Assembly: GCA_035531475.1 (NCBI GenBank)
Contig: DATKST010000121.1
Coordinates: 5,211-69,210, forward strand
DNA from: CALCEB01 sp035531475
Lineage (GTDB): Bacteria; Acidobacteriota; Terriglobia; UBA7540
Direction: 5' to 3'
Length of the DNA stretch: 64,000 nucleotides
A program made the translations under genes and the position numbers. How positions within the stretch are numbered: the first letter of the stretch is position 1; each line of letters opens with the position of its first letter. The notes beneath the pieces are model-generated. The model was given only the letters and a program-made list of their open reading frames with translations. It was not told the origin of the DNA and did not search any database. Positions 49,250-57,536 of this stretch are shown here, one piece after another.

Positions 49250-52144
49250 TCACTGTTTGCTGCGTTTCAGCGCCATCCCCACAATTTCCGCCAGGTGCAA
49301 AGCGCGCCGCCCCGTGCATTGCGCGATCTGCTCGCGGCAACTATAGCCGTCGGCGATAATCAAAGTGTCGTCGGAAGCCGCGCGGACGGCGGGCAGCAAA
49401 GCGTTTTCCCCGGCCTTTATCGACACCGCGTAGTGTTCGCGCTCAAACCCGAAGCTTCCCGCCATGCCGCAGCAGCCTGACTCCGGCTGCTCCGCCACCA
49501 CGCCCAGCTTTTCGAGCAGCCGCAATTCATGGCTTGTGCCCATCAGCGCCTTCTGGTGGCAATGGCCGTGGTAGATCGCCTTGCGGCCGAGCGGCGGGCA
49601 TTCAAACTGGGAGGCGTTCTTGCTCAGGAACTCCGCAAGCAAGAAAGTCTGGCCGGAAAGCTTCCGGGCAACCGGATCATCGGGAAAAAGGTTGAGCAGT
49701 TCGTCTCGAAACACCGAAACACAAGCCGGCTCCAATCCCACCACGGGCGTGCCCGCTTCAACCGTGGGGCGCAAGGCTTGAAGGACTTTCTGCAATGATT
49801 TGCGGGCGCGATCCAACATGCCGAAGTCGTAAAGCGGCCGCCCGCAGCACAGCGGATCTGCCGGGACGATGGGTTGGAACCCGGCGGCTTCAAGCACTTC
49901 GACAGCGGCAATGGCCACCTGGGGCGTCAGGTAATTGTTGAAGGTGTCCGCCCACAGGATCACGGATGGCCCATGCGGGTTGCATTTCGGCCGGCTGCGC
50001 CACCACTTTCGGAATGAATGCGTGGCAAAACGCGGGACTTGGCGCTCAACGGCCATGCCGCTCGCCCACTTTGCAATCTCCCGCAGGCCGGGCGTTTGGG
50101 TGAATAGATTGGCGAGCGGCGCAATCGGGGAAATGAGTCTCGCCCAAGATTCAATCAGCCCAAATGCGTAGGCGGAGCGCGGACGCAACCGTCCTTCGTA
50201 ATAATGGTAGAAAAACTCGGCCTTGTAGCTCGCCATGTCCACATTCACCGGGCATTCCGTCTTGCAGGCTTTACATGCCAGGCACAAGTCCAGCGCCTCC
50301 TTCACGTGCTCATCGCGCCAGCCTTGGGTGATGACTTCTCCCTTGAGCATCTCAAACAGCAGCCGCGCCCGGCCTCGCGTGGAGTGCATCTCCTCGCCGG
50401 TGGCCCGGTAACTGGGACACATCGCGCCGCCCGAAGCGTGGCGGCACTTGCCAAATCCCACGCAACGTACGGATGCTGCCGCAAAGCTGCCGTGATCCTC
50501 TGGAAACTTGAAGGCCGTCGCGGGCTCGTTGAGCGAAAACCCCGCCCCCAACCGCAAGTTTTCGTCCATACGGTAAGGGTCCACCAGTTTGCCCGGGTTC
50601 ATGCGGCCCTCGGGGTCCCAAATTGCCTTGAACCGGCGGAAAGCCGTAACCAGTTCCTCGCCAAACATCGCCGAATAGAGCTCGGCCCGAGCCTGGCCGT
50701 CCCCGTGCTCGCCGGAGAGCGAGCCGCCATAGCGCGCCGCCAGCGCCGCCGCCTCTCCCATGAATCGCCGGAAGATTCCGATGCCGCGCTCCGTCTTCAG
50801 GTCGAAATTGATGCGAATGTGAACGCAACCCTGCCCAAAATGGCCATAAAGCGACCCACCGTAGCCGAACCGGTCGAGCAGGGCGCGAAGGTCCCGCAAG
50901 TAAGGACCCAGCACTTCAGGCGCGACGGCCGAATCCTCCCATCCCGGCCAGTAGTCCTGACCGGATTCATCCTTGGAGGTGGCGGCCAGGCCGGCTTCAC
51001 GCACTTCCCAGACCTTTCGCGCCTGCTTTGGATCATCCACCAGCCTCATGCGAGGCGCGCCGGAACGCCCTTCGAGCGCCGCCATCAGGGCGCGGGCTTT
51101 ATCATTCGCCTCGTCGCGCGTGGCGCCGCCAAACTCTACAAAAAGCCAGCCTCCGCCCTCCGGCAGCAAATCAATCTCCGCCTGATACATGCCGTGCCGC
51201 CGAAGATAGTGGACCGTGCCTTCCTCAACTCCCTCAAGGGCGATGGGACGATGCGGCAGGATTTCCATCACGTGATCCGCCGCCTGGAAGCTATCGGGAT
51301 AGCCCAACACCAGCAGCGACCGCGCTACAGGACTATCCACCAGCCGCAGGCGTGCCTCCAGCACCGTGACGCAAGTGCCTTCGGTTCCCACCAGGGCGCG
51401 GGCCACGTTGAATCCGTTTTCCGGGAGCAATTGGTCCAGGTTGTAACCCGAAATGCGCCGTGGGATGCGCGGGAACCGCTGGCGCACCCGATCGCCGAAT
51501 TCATCTCGTAAGGCTCTTAGTCCTGAATAAATCTCCCCGCGCCGCCCTCCCTGCCGGATGATGCCTTCCAGCTCTGAATCGCTCGTCCGGCCCACCGTTA
51601 GCCGCAAGCCGTCATAGGTCAGAACCTCCAGCTCCTCCACGTTATCCACCGTGTTTCCACCCATCAGGGAATGCGTCCCGCAGGAATTGTTGCCGATCAT
51701 GCCTCCCAAAGTGCAACGCCCATGGGTGGAAGGGTCGGGCGCGAAAGTCAGATGATGCTCTTCGGCAGCGTTGCGCAGGGAATCCAACACCACTCCGGGC
51801 TGAACCCGAGCCTGCTTTGCGGCGGGGTCAAGGTCCAGCACCTCGCGCAAATACTTCGACATATCCAAAATCACTGCGACGTTGCAGCATTGCCCTGCCA
51901 GGCTGGTTCCACCGCCGCGTGAAAGTAACGGCGCCCCGAACTGACGGCAGGCTGCCACGGCTTCGACGACATCAATGACATCGTGCGGGACAACAACTCC
52001 AATTGGAACTTGGCGGTAATTTGAGCTGTCCGTCGCGTAAAGCGCCCGGCTACCTGCGTCGAACCGCACCTCGCCGCGAATCCTACGCTCTAATTCCAGG
52101 GCAAGCTCTGCGGAATCCACTGTTGCGGATTTCAGGGTCGTCAT
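49250..52144 (-). CDS. YdiJ-like FAD/Fe-S oxidase (D-2-hydroxy-acid dehydrogenase type)
   Basis: 964 residues combining three parts. A vanillyl-alcohol-oxidase-type FAD domain (about 40-230; LSRGGGTSLAGQCCN) is followed by its cap domain (about 250-560; GHFGQGCVHIRIN, SGEHGDGQARAEL). Then come two 4Fe-4S motifs (CVGFGKCRHASGGAMCP; CLACKACKTECP) and two CCG domains (CCGRPLYDFG; GCCGMAGSFG). This is the layout of GlcD-GlcF fusions such as YdiJ that oxidise D-lactate or D-2-hydroxyglutarate into the quinone pool. Element B4 ends 11 bases before the start codon, and the GAGGTT ribosome site is built at that junction. Confidence 0.9.
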   Translation of the reverse strand: MTTLKSATVDSAELALELERRIRGEVRFDAGSRALYATDSSNYRQVPIGVVVPHDVIDVVEAVAACRQFGAPLLSRGGGTSLAGQCCNVAVILDMSKYLREVLDLDPAAKQARVQPGVVLDSLRNAAEEHHLTFAPDPSTHGRCTLGGMIGNNSCGTHSLMGGNTVDNVEELEVLTYDGLRLTVGRTSDSELEGIIRQGGRRGEIYSGLRALRDEFGDRVRQRFPRIPRRISGYNLDQLLPENGFNVARALVGTEGTCVTVLEARLRLVDSPVARSLLVLGYPDSFQAADHVMEILPHRPIALEGVEEGTVHYLRRHGMYQAEIDLLPEGGGWLFVEFGGATRDEANDKARALMAALEGRSGAPRMRLVDDPKQARKVWEVREAGLAATSKDESGQDYWPGWEDSAVAPEVLGPYLRDLRALLDRFGYGGSLYGHFGQGCVHIRINFDLKTERGIGIFRRFMGEAAALAARYGGSLSGEHGDGQARAELYSAMFGEELVTAFRRFKAIWDPEGRMNPGKLVDPYRMDENLRLGAGFSLNEPATAFKFPEDHGSFAAASVRCVGFGKCRHASGGAMCPSYRATGEEMHSTRGRARLLFEMLKGEVITQGWRDEHVKEALDLCLACKACKTECPVNVDMASYKAEFFYHYYEGRLRPRSAYAFGLIESWARLISPIAPLANLFTQTPGLREIAKWASGMAVERQVPRFATHSFRKWWRSRPKCNPHGPSVILWADTFNNYLTPQVAIAAVEVLEAAGFQPIVPADPLCCGRPLYDFGMLDRARKSLQKVLQALRPTVEAGTPVVGLEPACVSVFRDELLNLFPDDPVARKLSGQTFLLAEFLSKNASQFECPPLGRKAIYHGHCHQKALMGTSHELRLLEKLGVVAEQPESGCCGMAGSFGFEREHYAVSIKAGENALLPAVRAASDDTLIIADGYSCREQIAQCTGRRALHLAEIVGMALKRSKQ

Positions 52145-52155
52145 GGATTTAACCT

Positions 52156-52329
52156 CAATACTGTTCAGTTAGGATGAACCTCATGATTTTGATGGCATGG
52201 TCGTCGCGTTCCCCCTCACCCCGGCCCTCTCCCCGCAAGCGGGGAGAGGGTGCCGCGAAGCGGTGGATGAGGGGCCCGGATTCAACGAGGTGCAGTTATT
52301 CTCGAACGGACCTTAAGTGAACAGCATTG
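52156..52329. mobile_element. Family B element, B4 (174 bp, CCCTCACCCC cargo)
   Basis: Begins CAATACTGTTCAG and ends GAACAGCATTG; cargo as in B2. Perfect 10-bp target duplication GATTTAACCT (52146-52155 and 52330-52339). The right copy runs into the left end of C2. It separates the FAD oxidase start from its original upstream DNA. Confidence 0.9.
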
Positions 52330-52334
52330 GATTT

Positions 52335-52434
52335 AACCTGGACTATTCATGAACTGCCATTGGAGGACTGTCAGGGCACGATTAAAACTCTGCCCTAACG
52401 GTCCACGAGTAAAACTTCGTGGATAATCCGGGTT
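52335..52434. mobile_element. Family C palindromic element, C2
   Basis: Left end AACCTGGACTATTCATGAAC, right end TTCGTGGATAATCCGGGTT, with TA just outside or at each terminus. The interior has an imperfect AGGGC(A)/(T)GCCCT hairpin. Orientation and length match C1 and C3. Confidence 0.65.
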
Positions 52435-52925
52435 AATGGGTGAAGCAAAGAAGGTCCTTGAAAGCGATCAGGAATCATCCGCTTGATACTATAGCAAAGG
52501 CCGTCAGATAGGGGTCGTATAAATCGTGGATTCACGCCAGGATTTTGCCTTGCACGCCAAGCCTTTCCGAAAATTCCATGGTTTCTCAAAACAGCCGGAG
52601 ATACCCTTTAACTAATTTCGAATCAATTCGATGCAGTCTGCGCCGCAGGCTTTTTCCACAAAGATGTGCAAAAGCCTGTCAATAAGCAGCCTTCGCTGAC
52701 GGCTTGATGATTGATCTCATGGAACTTTGAGCAGGATGCCTACAAGCTGGTGCAATCCAATTTCAATCAAGAGGGTGGATCAAAATAGCCGGGCGTAACC
52801 CGGCAAGGCTGATTATCACCGCTGTTTACATTTCCGGAGCATTGTGGTAACTATCGCTGATTGTTTTGGGTGGCAAGAGTACAAGGGACAAAAGGTTCAG
52901 CAACCCGGATAGTTTTGAAATCGCC

Positions 52926-53966
52926 ATGACTGAATTGCGTTGGAATCCCACGGTGCGGGAATGGGTCTCCACGGCTTCGCACCGCCAGGGACGCCCGCAA
53001 ATGCCGAGGGACGGGTGTCCGTTTGATCCCGGCTCGGGCCGGGTCCCGGACCACTACGAAGTCTATATTTACCCCAACGATTTCGCGGCCCTTTCCATCC
53101 CGGCGGCTGAGCCCGCCATCGAAGGGGATGGCTTATACCGCGTCGGCAAGTCTTATGGGAAGTGCGACGTAGTCCTTTACCACCCGGACCATTACACCTC
53201 GCTTCCCCAACTTTCCGTCAGCCATCTCACCCTTCTCGTGCAATTATGGCGCAAGCGGTTCGTAGAACATAAGAAGACGCGGGGCATCCGGTATGTTCTG
53301 ATTTTTGAAAATAAAGGGGAGGTCATCGGTGTGACCATGCCGCATCCGCATGGCCAGATTTATGCGTTCCCATTCATCCCGCCGCGCATCGAGCGGGAAC
53401 TTTCTTCCGCCCGAATTTACCACCGCAGCCACAAGCGCTGCCTTTACTGTGACATCATCAGAAAGGAAAGGCGCGACGGGCGGAGAATGGTCGCCGAAAA
53501 TGCTCAATTCTGTGCCTTCGTTCCCTTCTATGCCCGCTGGCCCTATGAAGTTCACATTATGCCCAGGCGCCACCTGGGGACGCTCGATGAGTTCCGGCCC
53601 AAGGAGGAGCAGGGACTTGCGGAAATTCTGAAATGGGTGACCATGAAGTATGACAACCTTTTTAATTTCTCTTTCCCCTATATGATGTTGATGCACCAAG
53701 CGCCGGTGAGGGGCCATTACGCCCATTACCATTTTCACATTGAGTTTTATCCTCCGCACCGCAGCAAGGATAAGCTGAAATATCTGGCCAGCGTTGAAAC
53801 CGGCAGCGGCGCTTTCCTAAACGATTCGCTGGCTGAAGAGAAGGCTGCAGAATTGCGGGCAACCCCGCCGGTCAGCCTCGAGGAGATGGTGATGCCGGGC
53901 AGGAAAACCCAGGGCCGTGGAACGAAAGTTGGCGCTGGGAAGACACCCGCACAAAACCCGCGCTAG
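52926..53966 (+). CDS. galT: Galactose-1-phosphate uridylyltransferase
   Basis: 346 residues from ATG 52926; the frame opens at 52866 but the family start LRWNPTVREWV follows the later ATG. The catalytic HPHGQ (140-144; nucleophile His142) is intact, with FENKGEVIGVTMPHPHGQIY context, and a second HIT-like half has HIMPRRH and HYHFHIEFYPP. It transfers UMP between UDP-glucose and galactose-1-phosphate in the Leloir pathway. galK follows, with A9 between; no galE is present in the window. The C-terminal 30 residues are basic and less conserved. Confidence 0.95.
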   Translation: MTELRWNPTVREWVSTASHRQGRPQMPRDGCPFDPGSGRVPDHYEVYIYPNDFAALSIPAAEPAIEGDGLYRVGKSYGKCDVVLYHPDHYTSLPQLSVSHLTLLVQLWRKRFVEHKKTRGIRYVLIFENKGEVIGVTMPHPHGQIYAFPFIPPRIERELSSARIYHRSHKRCLYCDIIRKERRDGRRMVAENAQFCAFVPFYARWPYEVHIMPRRHLGTLDEFRPKEEQGLAEILKWVTMKYDNLFNFSFPYMMLMHQAPVRGHYAHYHFHIEFYPPHRSKDKLKYLASVETGSGAFLNDSLAEEKAAELRATPPVSLEEMVMPGRKTQGRGTKVGAGKTPAQNPR

Positions 53967-54338
53967 CCGCCCAGTCATTGGTCACAAGTTGCATGTTTTG
54001 GTTGCGAAATTCGGCCCCCTGCCGCCTTGGGCGGATGCAGACGGTAAGCGGCGGTGAGAAATCTTTGCGATTCCCGCTAGTGGCGCAACCAAACCGCGCA
54101 CGGCCAAACTCTGTGGTAGTGGGTCAGTTTGCTGCAGCGGCGGTCTCTGACCGCCGGAGGGTGCTGATCAATGAAATTCGGCGGTTAGAGACCGCCGCTA
54201 CAGCCGCCAAGACGTGCCATTGCCGATTCTCAGTGCCTTTGCGTGAAAGTCTTTTATACAATGAATGTGGAGTCCGGCTTCAGCGCCGGGCTATGCCGTT
54301 TACACATCAAGAGTCACCTCCTGAAAGCGGAGTCGAAT
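53967..54338. other. galT-galK spacer containing A9
   Basis: About 370 bp. Apart from A9 there is nothing recognisable. The galK frame is open back to 54243 but is not conserved there. The insertion probably separated a galT-galK operon. Confidence 0.45.
54115..54224. mobile_element. Family A 110-bp element, A9 (older copy)
   Basis: Starts GGTAGTGGGTCAG and ends GCCATTGCC, with GCGGTC-type arms (right arm mutated). Length is still exactly 110 bp but the 8-bp flanks no longer match well (AACTCTGT and GATTCTCA), so the copy looks old. Confidence 0.8.
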
Positions 54339-55484
<1,146 letters not shown>

Positions 55485-55548
55485 CTCAGGGCCGCGACGA
55501 CTCGAATATGATTCGGCCCATCTGTGCCAAATAAAGGAGTAACCGAAA

Positions 55549-57024
55549 GTGGGAACCAGCGCAATCACGGTTAGCATCAAGCCCGGGAAGCTATTCATTG
55601 GGGGGAAGCATGTTGAATGCACGTCTGGCGAGAAAATTGAGGTTTTGAATCCCGCCACCGGCCAAGTGTTGACCCGTGTTGAGCGCGGCAAGGCCGAGGA
55701 TGTGAACCACGCTGTGCAAGCCGCCCGCCAGGCATTTGAGTCCGGCCCCTGGCCCAAGATGAACGCCTCGGACCGCAGCCGCATCCTCTGGAGGATCAGC
55801 GAATTGATCGAAAACAATCTCGATGAGCTGGGAATGCTGGAGTCGCTTAATAACGGCAAGACCGTCAAGCAAGCGGCGCGGGGCGACATGAAACCGGCGG
55901 CGGACATTTTCGAATACTATGCGGGCTGGGCACGGCACCTTCACGGTGAAGTGATTCCGGTGGATGGCCCGTTTCTGAACTACACGCTACGCGAGCCGGT
56001 GGGTGTGGTGGGCATGATCACCGCCTGGAATTATCCCATGTTGCTTGCCGCATGGAAGATTGCCCCAGCGCTCGCCACGGGTTGCACTTGTGTGGTGAAA
56101 CCTTCGGAGATGACACCGCTCACCACGTTACGCCTGGCCGAGCTCTGCCAGGAAGCCGGCGTGCCGGATGGCGTGGTGAATGTGGTGACGGGCTACGGAC
56201 CCGAAGCGGGAGACGCCTTGGGCCGCCACATGGACGTGGATAAGATTGCCTTTACGGGCAGCATCCGCAGCGCCCGAGCTTTGCTCAAAGCGTCGTCAGA
56301 AAGCAATCTGAAGCGGCTTTCGCTGGAGCTGGGCGGCAAGTCGCCCAATATCATCTTTCCGGACGCCGATCTCGACGCCGCCGTGCCCGCCGCCTTCTGG
56401 GCCATCTACGCCAATAAGGGTGAAGTCTGTTCGGCGGGTTCGCGGCTGCTGCTGCATCAGGACATTCACGATCAGTTCCTCGAAAAGCTGGTGGAAAAGG
56501 CCCGGACGATGCGAGTGGGCGACCCGTTGGACCCGAAAACCGAAATGGGTGCCCAGATTTCCAAGACCCAGCTTGACCGCATCATGGGTTATATCCAGTC
56601 GGGCAAAGAGCAGGGCGCAAAGCTCCTTTGCGGTGGCGAACGCGACACCGAGGGTGAGAAAGCCAAAGGTTTTTTCATGGAGCCCACAGTTTTTGCAGAC
56701 GTAAAACCGGAAATGAAGATTGCCCAGGAGGAAATCTTTGGGCCCGTCCTGGCAGCCATGAAGTTCCACGACGATGAGGAAGCGGTCCAGATCGCCAACG
56801 GCACCATTTACGGCCTGGTCTCTGCCATTTGGACGCGGGACGTGGGGCGGGCGCACCGGCTGGCGCGCCAGATTAAAGCTGGCGTGGTGTGGATCAATAC
56901 CTACAACGGATTCGATAGCGCCGCGCCCTTTGGGGGCACCAAGCAGAGCGGCTTCGGCCGGGAGATGGGCATGCACGCGCTCGAGGCTTACACGCAGGTA
57001 AAGTCGGTGTGGGTGGCGCTTTAG
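55549..57024 (+). CDS. NAD(P)-dependent aldehyde dehydrogenase
   Basis: 491 residues from GTG 55549 with AAAGGAG 9 bases upstream. Standard ALDH fold: ITAWNYPMLLAAWKIAPALA, FTGSIRSARAL, ELGGKSPNIIF, catalytic Cys294 in KGEVCSAGSR, and PFGGTKQSGFGREMG. Closest in style to betaine-aldehyde/gamma-aminobutyraldehyde dehydrogenases. With the ligase, alcohol dehydrogenase and permease downstream it fits oxidation of an amino-aldehyde derived from an amine. FTGSI in place of the usual FTGST is a small oddity near the cofactor. Confidence 0.93.
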   Translation: MGTSAITVSIKPGKLFIGGKHVECTSGEKIEVLNPATGQVLTRVERGKAEDVNHAVQAARQAFESGPWPKMNASDRSRILWRISELIENNLDELGMLESLNNGKTVKQAARGDMKPAADIFEYYAGWARHLHGEVIPVDGPFLNYTLREPVGVVGMITAWNYPMLLAAWKIAPALATGCTCVVKPSEMTPLTTLRLAELCQEAGVPDGVVNVVTGYGPEAGDALGRHMDVDKIAFTGSIRSARALLKASSESNLKRLSLELGGKSPNIIFPDADLDAAVPAAFWAIYANKGEVCSAGSRLLLHQDIHDQFLEKLVEKARTMRVGDPLDPKTEMGAQISKTQLDRIMGYIQSGKEQGAKLLCGGERDTEGEKAKGFFMEPTVFADVKPEMKIAQEEIFGPVLAAMKFHDDEEAVQIANGTIYGLVSAIWTRDVGRAHRLARQIKAGVVWINTYNGFDSAAPFGGTKQSGFGREMGMHALEAYTQVKSVWVAL

Positions 57025-57132
57025 CTAGTTCGGAGTCGCTCAGTCTGGAGTTCGGAGCCGAGTAAAGCTGATGCCACTTAGCTAGTTCGGAGTCGCTCAG
57101 TCTGGAGTCCGGAGCCGAGTAAAGCTGATGCC
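57023..57132. repeat. Tandem 57-bp repeat (two 53-bp cores)
   Basis: Cores at 57023-57075 and 57080-57132 differ at one base. Each contains GGAGTCGCTCAGT and ends in AAAGCTGATGCC. The second copy supplies the ATG of the four-helix gene; the first supplies a decoy ATG that stops after four codons. The 13-mer recurs inverted at 57510-57522, so the four-helix gene is bracketed by inverted copies. Confidence 0.85.
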
Positions 57133-57514
57133 GCCAATCAAGCGCTTCGAGGATATTCAAGCATGGCAGAAAGCCAGGCAACTGGTGTCGGCAGTGTATA
57201 AGGCGTGCGCCGAAGGATCTTTGAAAACGGATTTCGGCTTAAGAGAACAGCTTCGCAGGGCTGCGGTCTCGACCATGAGCAATGTCGCTGAAGGATTTGC
57301 CCGAAAGACCGACAAGGACTTTGCGCATTTTCTCGATGTCGCTAAGGGCTCGGCGGTGGAGGTTCAGTCGCTACTCTATGTGGCCCTCGATTCCGGCTAC
57401 CTGAATCGTGAGCAATTTGGGAAGTTGTATGGACTAGCGGACGAGACTGCCGCGCTGATTGGAGGATTTACCTCGTACCTGCGCCGGGCTCCCAGACTCC
57501 AAACTCCGCACTGA
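57128..57514 (+). CDS. Four-helix bundle protein of the 23S rRNA intervening-sequence (S23) family
   Basis: 128 residues. The family pattern is plain: FEDIQAWQKARQLVSAVY, LREQLRRAAVSTMSNVAEGF, then FAHFLDVAKGSAVEVQSLLY and a final helix. These small bundles are often found inside rRNA intervening sequences or between operon genes; their role is unknown. It interrupts the aldehyde dehydrogenase-ligase run and is bracketed by inverted copies of a 13-mer, so it looks like an inserted cassette. The C-terminal residues RLQTPH are read out of the right-hand repeat. Confidence 0.85.
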   Translation: MPPIKRFEDIQAWQKARQLVSAVYKACAEGSLKTDFGLREQLRRAAVSTMSNVAEGFARKTDKDFAHFLDVAKGSAVEVQSLLYVALDSGYLNREQFGKLYGLADETAALIGGFTSYLRRAPRLQTPH

Positions 57515-57522
57515 GCGACTCC
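57510..57522. repeat. Inverted 13-mer closing the S23 cassette
   Basis: ACTGAGCGACTCC, the reverse complement of the 13-mer in both tandem copies (57032-57044 and 57089-57101). It lies across the stop codon of the four-helix gene and 15 bases before the next start. The surrounding sequence CCAGACTCC...CCAGACTCG extends the inverted similarity imperfectly. Confidence 0.7.
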
Positions 57523-57536
57523 AGACTCGACGACTC

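Larger units (their letters stand above)
52145..52925. other. Long intergenic region with B4 and C2
   Basis: About 780 bp between divergent genes. Bases 52156-52434 are the B4/C2 pair. The rest (52435-52925) is comparatively A+T-rich. It contains a small hairpin GCCGGG/CCCGGC (52788-52804) and no frame with protein character. It presumably holds the galT promoter; no strong -35/-10 pair was found. Confidence 0.45.

Noticed and set aside
50204..51511. 435-codon plus-strand frame inside the FAD oxidase
   Set aside because: Antisense shadow; the opposite strand carries intact FAD and Fe-S motifs.
53967..54338. galK start at GTG 54243 or ATG 54261
   Set aside because: The extra residues do not resemble galactokinase N-termini; GTG 54339 has CGGAG and the family-typical beginning.
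57023..57132. Tandem repeat considered an attachment site or regulatory iteron
   Set aside because: Only two copies and tied to the S23 gene; better explained as part of that cassette.
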